Of a stretch of 64,000 bases of DNA, positions 53,866 through 63,991 are shown one piece after another. Position 1 is the first letter of the stretch, and each line of letters starts with the position of its first letter. Source of the DNA: Lacinutrix sp. Bg11-31 (GTDB lineage Bacteria; Bacteroidota; Bacteroidia; Flavobacteriales; Flavobacteriaceae); contig NZ_CP025118.1 in assembly GCF_002831665.1 (NCBI RefSeq), positions 3,534,001 to 3,598,000 on the forward strand. Direction: 5' to 3'. The notes under the pieces were generated by a model. That model ran no database searches, was not told the origin of the DNA, and saw only the letters and a list, made by a program, of their open reading frames with translations. A program made the position numbers and the translations under genes.

Positions 53866-54912
53866 ATGAAAGTAGATTACATTATAGTAGGTTGCGGATT
53901 AGCAGGAATTGCCTTTTGTGAGCAATTGTTAGCAAACAACAAAACCTTTGTAGTATTCGATAATAACTCTCAGCAATCTTCAACAGTTGCAGGTGGATTA
54001 TATAATCCTGTTACTTTAAAACGATTTACTCCAGTATGGCATAGTCAAGAACAACTTGCTTTAGCGATACCAATGTATGCTAAAATTGAAAAAAGATTAA
54101 ATATAAAGTTAGACTATAAAATTCCAGTTAGAAAACGTTTCATGTCTTTAGAGGAACAAAACAATTGGTTTGCAAGGTCGGATCGCGAAGGACTTTCAGA
54201 TTATATGTCTTTAGATATTCATAAAAACTCTAATACATTTATAAATTCTGAGTTTGGATTTGGTGAAGTTTTAGAAACTGGAAGAATAGATACTAAATTG
54301 TTGATTTTAGAATATAAAAAAGACTTAAAAAAAAAGAATCTATTAATTGAAGAATCTATCGGTTATAGCCAAATTCAATTTCAAGATAATTTAATAGAAT
54401 ATAAAGATATTTCTGCAAACCAAATAGTTTTTGCCGAAGGTTATGGTGTTAAAGAGAATCCATTTTTCAATACTTTACCATTAGAAGGTAGTAAAGGAGA
54501 ATTAGTAAGTATTAAAGCGCCTCAATTGCAATTAGATTACGTTTTAAAGTCAAGCGTTTTTATTATTCCGTTAGGCAATGATATATACAGAATAGGCTCT
54601 ACTTACGAAAGAACAGACAAAACCAACAACATTACAGCTGAAGCAAAAGAAGCCCTTTTAAACAAGCTAAAAACGATAATAACATGTGATTTTGAGGTAG
54701 TAGATCAAGTAGCAGGAATAAGACCAACAGTCAAAGACAGAAGACCTTTAGTTGGTAGACATCCAAAGTATAATAATATATATGTGTTAAATGGTTTAGG
54801 TACCAGAGGTGTTATGATTGGGCCTTTTGTAGCAGAACAACTATATAATCACATAGAGAAAAAATCTCCTTTGAACGAAGATCTTGATATAGTTAGATTT
54901 GAGAATTGTTAG
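53866..54912 (+). CDS. FAD-dependent oxidoreductase (DadA/DAO-like)
   Basis: A 348-residue flavoprotein of the D-amino-acid oxidase family. The FAD motif YIIVGCGLAGIAFCEQLL is at the N terminus; the C-terminal GIRPTVKDRRPLVG and NGLGTRGVM are typical of this fold. Substrate not clear; the family includes D-amino-acid, glycine and sarcosine oxidases and MnmC-like domains. Its stop overlaps the stop of the convergent DUF983 gene by 4 bases. Confidence 0.85.
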   Translation: MKVDYIIVGCGLAGIAFCEQLLANNKTFVVFDNNSQQSSTVAGGLYNPVTLKRFTPVWHSQEQLALAIPMYAKIEKRLNIKLDYKIPVRKRFMSLEEQNNWFARSDREGLSDYMSLDIHKNSNTFINSEFGFGEVLETGRIDTKLLILEYKKDLKKKNLLIEESIGYSQIQFQDNLIEYKDISANQIVFAEGYGVKENPFFNTLPLEGSKGELVSIKAPQLQLDYVLKSSVFIIPLGNDIYRIGSTYERTDKTNNITAEAKEALLNKLKTIITCDFEVVDQVAGIRPTVKDRRPLVGRHPKYNNIYVLNGLGTRGVMIGPFVAEQLYNHIEKKSPLNEDLDIVRFENC

Positions 54913-55301
54913 TTCTTTAGTTTTTTTGCTAAAGATTTATCGTAATTCATAAATAAATTTATCCAGATGTTTCTAGACAACCTAACAATAATAGGATAGA
55001 ATACAACTTGTGATGCTACAATAGCAATAATAGCAACATTAAGCGAGCTTTTAAAAAACAAATAACTAATAACAAAAGCTGCAACTGCAAAAGCAATACC
55101 TACACCATAACTAACATACATAGATCCATAAAAGAAAGAAGGCTCCATTTTATATTTTGTATCACAATTACTACAGCGTTCATGCATACTAAAAAGCGAT
55201 GTTAAAGCATAAGGGTTTTTATTTGTGTACATAGATTCTTCATGGCATTTTGGGCAAACACCTTTAATTATTCCGTATACTTTAGATCCTTTATTAAACA
55301 T
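54909..55301 (-). CDS. DUF983 membrane protein
   Basis: A 130-residue protein with two CxxC zinc-ribbon-like pairs (CPKCHE and CSNCDTK) in the first 50 residues, then two membrane helices (about 57-77 and 85-104). The function of the family is unknown. Convergent with the upstream oxidoreductase gene, with overlapping stop codons. Confidence 0.85.
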   Translation of the reverse strand: MFNKGSKVYGIIKGVCPKCHEESMYTNKNPYALTSLFSMHERCSNCDTKYKMEPSFFYGSMYVSYGVGIAFAVAAFVISYLFFKSSLNVAIIAIVASQVVFYPIIVRLSRNIWINLFMNYDKSLAKKLKN

Positions 55302-55311
55302 ATAATTTATG

Positions 55312-55319
55312 TACTTTTG
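55312..55319 (+). promoter_or_regulatory. -7 box of the ABC-F gene
   Basis: TACTTTTG matches TAnnTTTG, about 70 bp before the start at 55388. No good -33 box was seen. Confidence 0.45.
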
Positions 55320-55387
55320 CAGTCGTTAAATAATAATACAAAGTTAAACTATACTGTTTAATTCTGTGTAACATAAGTCACAAATCA

Positions 55388-57295
55388 ATGCTAAATATTC
55401 ATAATCTATCTATTTCATTTCAAGGAGAATACCTTTTTGAAGACATCACTTTTAAATTAGGAAATGGAGACCGAGTTGGACTTATAGGGAAAAATGGAGC
55501 AGGAAAGTCAACCATGCTTAAAATCCTTTCTAAAGAGATGGAGCCAGATTCTGGTCAAATAGCAGGAGATAAAGAGCTGAAAATAGGGTTTTTAAAACAA
55601 GACATCGATTTTGTTTTAGGAAGAACAGTTTTAGAGGAATCTTACCAAGCGTTTGTAGAGATTAAAGCATTAGAATCTCAAATGGAGATTATAAACACGC
55701 AGCTTGCTGAAAGAACAGATTACGAAAGCGAAGGTTATAATCAAATAATGATTGATTTAAACGAAGCACAACACCAATACGAGATTCTTGGAGGTTACAA
55801 TTATCAAGGTGAAACCGAAAAAATTCTTCAAGGTTTAGGTTTTAAACGTGAAGATTTTGAAAAATTAACAGACACATTTTCTGGAGGTTGGAGAATGCGA
55901 ATTGAATTAGCTAAATTATTACTTCAAAATAACGATGTATTGTTACTCGATGAGCCAACAAACCACTTAGATATAGAATCTATTATTTGGTTAGAAGGCT
56001 TTTTAAGAAATTATGCAGGAGCAGTAGCAATTGTATCTCACGATAAAATGTTTTTAGATAATGTAACGAATAGAACTATAGAAATTTCTTTAGGACGTAT
56101 TTACGATTACCCAAAACCATACACTAAATATTTAGTTTTACGTGAAGAATTAAGAACACAACAATTAGCATCTCAAAAAAATCAACAGAAACAGATTGAG
56201 CAGACCGAAAAGCTTATAGAAAAGTTTAGAGCAAAAGCATCTAAAGCAACTATGGCGCAATCGCTTATTAAAAAGCTTGATAAAATAGATAGAATAGAGG
56301 TAGACGAAGATGATAATAGTGTCATGACTTTAAATTTTCCTGTTTCTATAGTGCCTGGTAAAATAGTAGTAGAAACTAATGCCATTTCTAAAAACTATGG
56401 AGAGAATCAAGTCTTATCTAATATCGATTTACTAATTGAGCGTAATGCAAAAACAGCTTTTGTTGGGCAAAACGGTCAAGGTAAATCTACTTTAGCTAAA
56501 ATTTTAGTTGGTGATATTCAACATGATGGATCTCTTAAATTGGGACATAATGTACAAATAGGATACTTTGCACAAAATCAAGCTGAATATTTAGATGGTA
56601 GCAAAACTGTTTTAGATACGATGATTGATGCTGCAAACGAAACCAATAGAAGTAAGGTTCGTGATATTTTAGGATCATTTTTATTCCGTGGATCGGAAGC
56701 AGAAAAGTATGTAAGAGTGCTTTCTGGTGGTGAGCGTAACCGTTTAGCTTTAGCTAAATTAATGTTGCAGCCATTTAACGTGCTTATAATGGATGAGCCT
56801 ACTAACCACTTAGATATAAAGTCTAAAAATGTTTTAAAAGAAGCGCTTCAACGTTTTGAAGGAACGCTAATTTTAGTCTCTCACGATAGAGATTTTCTTC
56901 AAGGTTTAACATCTACAGTTTACGAATTTAAAGATGAGAAACTAAAGAAGTATTTAGGAGACATAGATTATTACCTAGACAAACGTCAAGTAGATAACTT
57001 ACGTGAAGTAGAAAAGCGAACGGTTGTAAAAGAAATACCAAAAGAAAAGAATAAACAATCCTACGAAGACCAGAAGAAAGAAAAATCACTTAATAATAAG
57101 TTGAGTAATACTGAATCTAAAATAGGTCAACTAGAAAAAGAAATTAAAGAGATAGATTTAGAACTAGCGATTAACTACGATGAGACAGTTGCTAAGCCTA
57201 ATTTTTTCGAAAACTATCAAGCAAAAAAGGATCAGCTTGAAAAATTAATGGAGAATTGGGAGGATATTACCTTAAAACTTGAAAAATACAACTAA
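55388..57295 (+). CDS. ABC-F family ATPase
   Basis: A 635-residue protein with two ABC domains and no membrane part. First domain: Walker A GLIGKNGAGKST, signature FSGGW, Walker B LLLDEPTNHLD. Second: FVGQNGQGKST, LSGGERNRLALA, LIMDEPTNHLD. A charged linker joins them, and a coiled-coil C-terminal domain (NTESKIGQLEKEIKEIDLEL) ends it, as in Uup. ABC-F proteins act on ribosomes; which paralogue this is cannot be settled here, though Uup-like is likeliest. Confidence 0.9.
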   Translation: MLNIHNLSISFQGEYLFEDITFKLGNGDRVGLIGKNGAGKSTMLKILSKEMEPDSGQIAGDKELKIGFLKQDIDFVLGRTVLEESYQAFVEIKALESQMEIINTQLAERTDYESEGYNQIMIDLNEAQHQYEILGGYNYQGETEKILQGLGFKREDFEKLTDTFSGGWRMRIELAKLLLQNNDVLLLDEPTNHLDIESIIWLEGFLRNYAGAVAIVSHDKMFLDNVTNRTIEISLGRIYDYPKPYTKYLVLREELRTQQLASQKNQQKQIEQTEKLIEKFRAKASKATMAQSLIKKLDKIDRIEVDEDDNSVMTLNFPVSIVPGKIVVETNAISKNYGENQVLSNIDLLIERNAKTAFVGQNGQGKSTLAKILVGDIQHDGSLKLGHNVQIGYFAQNQAEYLDGSKTVLDTMIDAANETNRSKVRDILGSFLFRGSEAEKYVRVLSGGERNRLALAKLMLQPFNVLIMDEPTNHLDIKSKNVLKEALQRFEGTLILVSHDRDFLQGLTSTVYEFKDEKLKKYLGDIDYYLDKRQVDNLREVEKRTVVKEIPKEKNKQSYEDQKKEKSLNNKLSNTESKIGQLEKEIKEIDLELAINYDETVAKPNFFENYQAKKDQLEKLMENWEDITLKLEKYN

Positions 57296-57339
57296 AGCTT
57301 TTTAGGTTTTCTTTAACGTTTATAGATTAAACTATAGTC

Positions 57340-57347
57340 TAATTTTG
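57340..57347 (+). promoter_or_regulatory. -7 box of the RND efflux operon
   Basis: TAATTTTG matches TAnnTTTG, 26 bp before the start at 57374. Confidence 0.5.
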
Positions 57348-57373
57348 CGGTCTTACTATTTAAAACCAGACCA

Positions 57374-58507
57374 ATGCGTAAAATTATACTATCTATTGTT
57401 GGCATATTGCTAATAATAGGCTCTTTTCTATTTGCTAAAAAATTAATAGCAGATAAAAATAAACCAAAGCCAGTACAGGCAAAAGTTGTAAAAACAGTAT
57501 TTATAGATACTGTACAAAATAGTACAATTCCAATAGTAATAGCAGCAAATGGTAAGCTTGAAGCTAAGCGTCGAGTAGAGCTTTATGCAGAGGTTCAAGG
57601 CATTTTTAAAACTGGAAGTAAATTATTTAAACCTGGTCAAGAATATAGAGCAGGACAAACGTTAATTAAAATTGACGCAGCAGAATACTACGCAAGTGTA
57701 CAATCTTCAAAAAGTAACTTGTACAATTCCATAGCTGCAATTATGCCGGATTTACGTTTAGATTTTCCAGATATCTTTGATAAATGGCAAAACTATCTTA
57801 ATAGTTTCGATTTAAATAAAACAACACCAAAATTACCAGAAATGACTTCCGATAAGGAAAACTACTTCATTACTGGTAGAAGTATCGTGTCTAATTACTA
57901 CAATGTTAAAACTCAAGAACAACGTTTAGCTAAGTATTATATCTCAGCTCCTTTTTCTGGAATATTAACAGAAGCCTTGGTAACCGAAGGTACTTTAATT
58001 AGAAGTGGACAAAAACTTGGAGAGTATATAGATCCTTCAGTTTATGAAATGGAAGTTGCAATTAGTAAAACCTTTGCCAACCTACTTAAGGTAGGAGAAG
58101 AAGTTGCTTTAAATAATTTGGATAAAACCGAAAGCTATAAAGGAAAAGTATCTCGTATAAACGGAAGTATAGATCCTACTACACAAACAATTACCGCATA
58201 CATTGAAGTTAAAAACGCAAGCCTAAAAGAAGGTATGTATTTAGAAGCGAATTTAAATGCAAAAGAAGAAGTTGATGCTATAGAAATAGATAGAAATCTA
58301 TTACTAGAAAGCCAACAAGTATATGTGGTTAAAGATAGTTTGCTAGATGTAATAGATGTAAAACCTGTTTATTTTTCGGATACAAAAGTGGTTTTAAAAA
58401 ATGTGCCTAATGGAACCGTTATACTTAAAAAGCCAGTTCCTGGAGCTTATGCTGGAATGCTAGTTAAGCCTTTTGAAGACAAACCAGAAGCTAAAGACCA
58501 ACAGTAA
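57374..58507 (+). CDS. RND efflux periplasmic adaptor (membrane fusion protein)
   Basis: A 377-residue protein with an N-terminal membrane anchor (about residues 5-21), then the biotinyl-lipoyl-like and beta-barrel parts (GKLEAKRRVELYAEVQGIF and YISAPFSGILTEALVTEG). It should bridge the pump encoded next to it and the outer-membrane channel. The helical hairpin is interrupted by a Pro-rich region around residues 115-160. First gene of a three-gene efflux operon. Confidence 0.9.
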   Translation: MRKIILSIVGILLIIGSFLFAKKLIADKNKPKPVQAKVVKTVFIDTVQNSTIPIVIAANGKLEAKRRVELYAEVQGIFKTGSKLFKPGQEYRAGQTLIKIDAAEYYASVQSSKSNLYNSIAAIMPDLRLDFPDIFDKWQNYLNSFDLNKTTPKLPEMTSDKENYFITGRSIVSNYYNVKTQEQRLAKYYISAPFSGILTEALVTEGTLIRSGQKLGEYIDPSVYEMEVAISKTFANLLKVGEEVALNNLDKTESYKGKVSRINGSIDPTTQTITAYIEVKNASLKEGMYLEANLNAKEEVDAIEIDRNLLLESQQVYVVKDSLLDVIDVKPVYFSDTKVVLKNVPNGTVILKKPVPGAYAGMLVKPFEDKPEAKDQQ

Positions 58508-58509
58508 AC

Positions 58510-61500
58510 ATGAGAAAACTTATAGCTTATTTTATTAAGTACCATGTAGCAGTTAATATCTTTATTATTGCTTTCTGTATTTTTGGTTACCTTGGTGTAA
58601 CATCATTAAAATCATCATTTTTCCCTTTAGTAGATTCTAAAATAATTAACGTAAGCGTTACTTATCCTGGAGCATCACCTCAAGAAATAGAAGAAGGTAT
58701 TGTACTTCAAATAGAAGATAATTTAAAAGGGTTAAAAGGAATAGACCGTGTAACGTCTGTATCTAGAGAAAACAGTGGAACTATTACTGTAGAAATAGAA
58801 AAAGACGAGAATATTGACTTCATGTTACTTGAAGTTAAAAACGCTGTAGATCGTGTGCCTTCTTTTCCATCAGGAATGGAGCCTTTGGTAGTTGCAAAAC
58901 AAGAAGCGGTTAGAGAGACGATCTCATTTGCTTTAAGTGGAGAAAACATTCCACTTGCTACTTTAAAGCAAATTGGTAGAGATGTAGAAAACGATTTAAG
59001 AGCCATAGATGGTATTTCGCAAATAGCAATTTCTGGTTACCCAGCAGAAGAAATTGAAATTGCCGTAAACGAAACAAGTTTACTTGCTTTTAATCTTACA
59101 TTTAATGAGGTTTCTCAAGCAGTTAGTAGAACTAATATTTTAACAACTGGAGGAACTATAAAAACAGACGCTGAAGAGTATCTTATTAGAGCCAATAACC
59201 GTTCGTATTATGGAGATGAACTTTCTAATATAGTCGTTCGTGCTTCAGCCGATGGTAAAGTGATACGTTTAAAAGATGTTGCTATTATTCGTGATCGCTT
59301 TTCAGAAACACCAAATGCGACATACTTCAATCAAAAGTTATCAATAAACGTTTCTGTAACAAGTACTAATACCGAAGATTTAATTACTTCGGCAGATAAA
59401 GTAAAAGAGTATATAGAAGGTTATAACCAAAAGCATAATAATGTACAATTAGATGTGGTTCGTGATTTATCTAAAACACTAAACCAACGTACAGATCTTT
59501 TAACCGAGAATGCGATAGTAGGAATGTTATTGGTATTAATATTTTTATCCTTATTCTTAAATATGCGTTTAGCGTTTTGGGTGGCCTTTGGTTTACCTAT
59601 TTCGTTTTTAGGAATGTTTATTTTTGCAGGACAGTTTGATGTTACAATAAACGTTTTATCACTTTTCGGAATGATTATCGTTATCGGAATATTAGTAGAT
59701 GATGGTATTGTTATTGCCGAAAACATCTATCAGCATTACGAAAAAGGAAAATCTCCTGTAGATGCAGCGATTGATGGCACAATGGAAGTAATTCCTCCAG
59801 TAGTTTCTGCAATTATAACGACGCTTTTAGCATTTTCATTATTTCTGTTTTTAGATAGTAGAATTGGAGAGTTTTTTGGTGAAGTATCAGTAATTGTTAT
59901 ACTTACTTTAGTAGTTTCTTTAGTAGAAGCATTAATTATCCTTCCAGCGCATTTAGCACATTCTAAAGCTTTAAGAAAGCCTGTTGTAGAAGAGAATCCT
60001 TCAAAAATGAAGCAATTCTTTTCTAAAATGAGAGTCATTAATAAGGCTGGAGATAACTTCATGAACTTTTTACGAGATAAAATATATATACCTGCAATTA
60101 CCTTTGTTTTAAATTTTAAATTACTCTCTTTAGGTGTTTTTGTGGCTTTATTAATTTTAACTTTTGGAGCTATTGGAGGCGGTATTATAGGCGTTACAAT
60201 GTTTCCATCTGTAGCAAGTGATAGAGTTTCTATAGAGTTGGATATGCCTAATGGTACCAACGAGAAAATTACAGATTCTATTATTTCTATGATTGAAGAA
60301 AAATCATTTATAGTTAATAAAGAGTTTACAGAGAAATATTTAAAAGGAACAGATAAGCAATTATTCGAAAACACTATTTTAACAATAAATAGTAGTTCTA
60401 GTGCACGATTACAAATTAATATGTTACCTGGTGAAGAACGACCAGATGCTATTAAATCGTCATTAGTAACCAATAGATTAAGAGAATTAGTTGGACCAGT
60501 TGTTGGTACAGAGCGTTTAATTTATGGTTCTGGAGGAAACTTTGGTGGAAGCCCTGTTTCTGTATCACTTTTAGGTAATAATATAGAAGAATTAAAAGCA
60601 GCTAAAATAGCGCTAAAGCAAGTTTTAGAATCTAATGTTTTACTTAAAGATGTTGAGGATAATGATCCAGCAGGAATTAAAGAAATACGAATAGAACTTA
60701 AAGAAAGCGCTTATTTACTAGGCTTAAACTTGAGTACTGTAATGGCACAAGTACGTTCTGGTTTCTTTGGTACACAGGCACAACGTTTTCAAAGAGGACA
60801 AGATGAAATTAGAGTTTGGGTACGTTACGATAGAAGTAATAGAGGATCTATTAACGATTTAGACGAAATGCGAATAGTTACACCAACAGGAGAACGTGTT
60901 ACGCTAAAGGATATCGCTTTTTATACTATTGAAAGAGGAGATGTTGCTATAAATCACTTGGAAGGACAGCGTGAAATTAAAGTTTCGGCAGATTTAAAAG
61001 ATCCAAATACTAGTACAGCAGATATTTTAGACGATTTAAAAAATATAACAATGGTTGAGTTGAAATCTAAATACCCTACCATTTCTGCATCTTTTGAAGG
61101 TCAAAATAGAGAAAAAGATAAGTTAATGAGTTCTTTAGGTAAAGCTGGATGGCCTATTTTATTTCTTATTTATATTGTAATTGCCTTTACTTTTAGAAGT
61201 TACAGTCAACCAATTTTGTTAATTTTATTAGTGCCATTTAGTCTAACAGCAGTTGCTTGGGGACACTGGATGCTTGGTTTCTCAGTTAATATATTATCCC
61301 TTTTAGGAATCATTGCCTTAATTGGTATTATGGTTAACGATGGTTTGGTACTTATAGGTAAATTTAATTCTAATTTAAAAGAAGGTTTAAAGTTTGATGA
61401 AGCGCTTTTAAATGCAGGGAAATCTCGATTTAGAGCTATATTTTTAACTTCTTTAACAACAATAGCAGGTTTAGCACCTTTACTTTTAGAAAAAAGTAGA

Positions 61501-61707
61501 CAAGCACAATTTTTAAAACCAATGGCAATCTCTATTTCCTTTGGTATCGCTTATGCAACCATATTAACATTATTAGTTTTACCATTATTCTTGTCTTTTA
61601 GTAATAGTATTAAGCAAAAAGGGAAATGGTTGTATACAGGAAAAGAAGTTACAAAAGAAGAAGTAGAACGCGCTATTAAAGAACAAAATGAAGAGAATGA
61701 ACATTAA
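58510..61707 (+). CDS. RND efflux transporter permease
   Basis: A 1065-residue proton-driven inner-membrane pump with the duplicated build of six membrane helices and a large periplasmic loop in each half. Helix-4 acidic residues ILVDDGIVIAEN are present in the first half, with the matching GIMVNDGLVLIGKF in the second. AcrB/MdtB-like family; substrate unknown. It starts 2 bp after the adaptor gene and overlaps the TolC-type gene. Confidence 0.93.
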   Translation: MRKLIAYFIKYHVAVNIFIIAFCIFGYLGVTSLKSSFFPLVDSKIINVSVTYPGASPQEIEEGIVLQIEDNLKGLKGIDRVTSVSRENSGTITVEIEKDENIDFMLLEVKNAVDRVPSFPSGMEPLVVAKQEAVRETISFALSGENIPLATLKQIGRDVENDLRAIDGISQIAISGYPAEEIEIAVNETSLLAFNLTFNEVSQAVSRTNILTTGGTIKTDAEEYLIRANNRSYYGDELSNIVVRASADGKVIRLKDVAIIRDRFSETPNATYFNQKLSINVSVTSTNTEDLITSADKVKEYIEGYNQKHNNVQLDVVRDLSKTLNQRTDLLTENAIVGMLLVLIFLSLFLNMRLAFWVAFGLPISFLGMFIFAGQFDVTINVLSLFGMIIVIGILVDDGIVIAENIYQHYEKGKSPVDAAIDGTMEVIPPVVSAIITTLLAFSLFLFLDSRIGEFFGEVSVIVILTLVVSLVEALIILPAHLAHSKALRKPVVEENPSKMKQFFSKMRVINKAGDNFMNFLRDKIYIPAITFVLNFKLLSLGVFVALLILTFGAIGGGIIGVTMFPSVASDRVSIELDMPNGTNEKITDSIISMIEEKSFIVNKEFTEKYLKGTDKQLFENTILTINSSSSARLQINMLPGEERPDAIKSSLVTNRLRELVGPVVGTERLIYGSGGNFGGSPVSVSLLGNNIEELKAAKIALKQVLESNVLLKDVEDNDPAGIKEIRIELKESAYLLGLNLSTVMAQVRSGFFGTQAQRFQRGQDEIRVWVRYDRSNRGSINDLDEMRIVTPTGERVTLKDIAFYTIERGDVAINHLEGQREIKVSADLKDPNTSTADILDDLKNITMVELKSKYPTISASFEGQNREKDKLMSSLGKAGWPILFLIYIVIAFTFRSYSQPILLILLVPFSLTAVAWGHWMLGFSVNILSLLGIIALIGIMVNDGLVLIGKFNSNLKEGLKFDEALLNAGKSRFRAIFLTSLTTIAGLAPLLLEKSRQAQFLKPMAISISFGIAYATILTLLVLPLFLSFSNSIKQKGKWLYTGKEVTKEEVERAIKEQNEENEH

Positions 61708-63016
61708 ATACAGTTTAGTTTTAGTAATCTTATTTTTTACTTCTTTAGTAAAAGCACAAAGTGTACTTACTCAAGAAGAAGCTGTAAAGTTGGCTTTAGA
61801 GAACAACTACGATATTAAAATAGCAAATAATGCAGTTGAAGTAGCAGAGAATAATACTAGTATTCTAAACTCAGGCTATTTGCCAACGCTTACAGGTAGT
61901 GCTGGTGCAACATATAATTTAGATAATAACGAATCTGAGTTTTCAGATGGGAGACCAAATACTGTTTTAAACGGAGCCGAAAGCGATAGATATAATGCTT
62001 CACTAAGTTTAAATTACACCATTTTCGATGGTCTTGGTAGACAGTATAATTACAAAAGTCTAAAAGAGCAATATCAATTGTCAGAATTGCAAGCTCGCGA
62101 AACCATAGAGAATACGGTAATTCAATTATTTTCGGTATATTATAATGTTTCTCAATCATTAGAAAACGTTTCAGCTTTAGAAGAAACATTAAAGATTTCT
62201 AAGGATCGATTGGTGAGAGCCGAGTATCAGTTCGAATACGGGCAAAATACTAAGCTAGGTGTTTTAAATGCTGAAGTAGATATTGTAAACGATAGTATAA
62301 ATCTAATAAATTCGAAACAACAATTAAAGAATTCTAAACGCGATTTAAATGTTGTTCTAGGAGATGTTTTACAAGATGATTTTACTGTAGAAATAGAAGT
62401 TGATTTTACATTACAATTTAAAAAAGATAGTTTATTTGAAAAAGCTAAAACAAGAAATATAGCTTTATTACAAACCGAAAAAAACATAGCTATTAGCCAG
62501 TTGTCAATTAAATCTAATAGATCTGCTTATCTACCAACACTAGGTTTAGTTGGTACGTATGGTTGGAATAAAAACAATAATAATGCAGTAAGTTTTGTTG
62601 CAGTTTCTACAAATACAGGACTGTCTGCCGGTTTAAATTTATCTTGGAATATTTTTGATGGTGGTAGTACAATTACTCGAGTTAGAAATGCTAAAATTAA
62701 TTTAGAAACACAACAACTACAAAAGGATAATATTTTAATTAGTATTACACGAGAGTTTAATAATGTTTGGGACGATTTCACAAACAAATTAGAGATTTAT
62801 AACCTTCAAGAAAACAGCATTGTAACTGCTCAAAATAATTTTAATCGTACGCAAGAGAAATATAAAATAGGACAAGTTAATTCTATAGAGTTTAGACAGG
62901 CACAGCTTAATTTACTTAATGCTGAGTTGAGTAAAAATCAAGCTAAGTTTTCTGCAAAATTAGCCGAATTAAATTTGTTGCAGTTAAGTGGAGAGTTGCT
63001 TAATATTTCTTTTTAA
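61688..63016 (+). CDS. TolC-family outer-membrane channel
   Basis: A 442-residue protein with a signal peptide ending near VKAQ and two related long helical halves (VKLALENNYDIKIANNAVEV and LFEKAKTRNIALLQTEKNI). It supplies the outer-membrane tunnel for the RND pump. The start overlaps the end of the permease gene by 20 bp; an ATG at 61697 is an equal alternative. Confidence 0.92.
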   Translation: MKRMNIKYSLVLVILFFTSLVKAQSVLTQEEAVKLALENNYDIKIANNAVEVAENNTSILNSGYLPTLTGSAGATYNLDNNESEFSDGRPNTVLNGAESDRYNASLSLNYTIFDGLGRQYNYKSLKEQYQLSELQARETIENTVIQLFSVYYNVSQSLENVSALEETLKISKDRLVRAEYQFEYGQNTKLGVLNAEVDIVNDSINLINSKQQLKNSKRDLNVVLGDVLQDDFTVEIEVDFTLQFKKDSLFEKAKTRNIALLQTEKNIAISQLSIKSNRSAYLPTLGLVGTYGWNKNNNNAVSFVAVSTNTGLSAGLNLSWNIFDGGSTITRVRNAKINLETQQLQKDNILISITREFNNVWDDFTNKLEIYNLQENSIVTAQNNFNRTQEKYKIGQVNSIEFRQAQLNLLNAELSKNQAKFSAKLAELNLLQLSGELLNISF

Positions 63017-63109
63017 TTTACTGTGAGCATGTGTTTTAGTATTGTTTAGTTGTTTTTTAGCGATGTTTTTATATTTTCGATGAAATACATATACCGTTCA
63101 ACGAAAAAA

Positions 63110-63141
63110 TTTGTAATTAATGGTGTTTTAGTTTAGCTTTA
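63110..63141 (+). promoter_or_regulatory. Promoter of the leucine-rich-repeat protein gene
   Basis: TTTG (63110-63113), 20 bp, TAGCTTTA (63134-63141), one base off the consensus, 32 bp before the ATG. Confidence 0.5.
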
Positions 63142-63172
63142 CTTCATATTAGTCCCAATAAACTAAACCACA

Positions 63173-63991
63173 ATGAAAAATTTACAACTTACTATAGTTT
63201 TTCTTTTTATAACACTGTTAAGTTTTGCTGGAATTTCTAATACAGAAAAAGAAGCATTAGTTGCATTGCATACTTCCACAAATGGAGAGCAATGGACTAA
63301 AAAATGGGATTTGAGTGCAGATGTTACTACATGGTATGGTGTAACAATAGAAAATAGTAGAGTTGTTGAACTTAATCTACAATTCAATAACTTAAACGGA
63401 ACACTTCCTCAGCAAATAGGAAACTTAATAGCTTTAAGAAAAATTAATTTAGGTTTTAATAAACTATCTGGAAATCTACCATCTTCAATATCTAATTTAA
63501 AAGGACTAATATCTTTAGAATTGTTTTTAAATAAGTTTGAAGGTACTATTCCTTCGTTTTTAGGAGACCTAAAGAACTTAGAAGTTTTAGCATTATACAG
63601 TAATAGCTTTACAGGAACTATTCCAACAGAGCTTGCTACTTTAAATAACTTAAAAGAATTACAATTAGGAAGTAATTTTCTAACAGGTAATATACCAACA
63701 GAAATGGGTTTATTATCTAATCTTGAGAAATTAAGTTTAATAGATAACAAGTTAGAAGGGCATATACCTTTAGAGTTAACAGATTTAAAAAATTTAGAAG
63801 AACTAATACTTTCTGAAAATAAGTTAACAGGAAATTTACCATTACAATTTAGTCAATTAACCAAGTTAAGTACGTTAATGGTTAGTGATAATAATATGGA
63901 TATAGAGTATGCTACAGTAGTAGAAGATAGAGCAAGTGTAAAAAACGCTATCGTAACGTTTAATAATACTTATGTAGTAGAAAGAGACTAA
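63173..63991 (+). CDS. Secreted plant-type leucine-rich-repeat protein
   Basis: A 272-residue protein with a signal peptide (ending near LSFAG). A capping region (EKEALVALHTSTNGEQWTKK) resembles the N-terminal cap of plant-type LRR proteins. About seven repeats of the LxxLxLxxNxLxGxIPxxL type follow (residues 65-245), for example GTIPTELATLNNLKELQLGS. No C-terminal T9SS sorting domain is seen. Likely a surface or secreted binding protein; ligand unknown. The stop lies 9 bases before the window edge. Confidence 0.85.
   Translation: MKNLQLTIVFLFITLLSFAGISNTEKEALVALHTSTNGEQWTKKWDLSADVTTWYGVTIENSRVVELNLQFNNLNGTLPQQIGNLIALRKINLGFNKLSGNLPSSISNLKGLISLELFLNKFEGTIPSFLGDLKNLEVLALYSNSFTGTIPTELATLNNLKELQLGSNFLTGNIPTEMGLLSNLEKLSLIDNKLEGHIPLELTDLKNLEELILSENKLTGNLPLQFSQLTKLSTLMVSDNNMDIEYATVVEDRASVKNAIVTFNNTYVVERD

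Noticed and set aside
59736..60473. Long open frame antisense to the RND permease (245 codons)
   Set aside because: It is the mirror of a well-supported gene; low-complexity composition and no domain.
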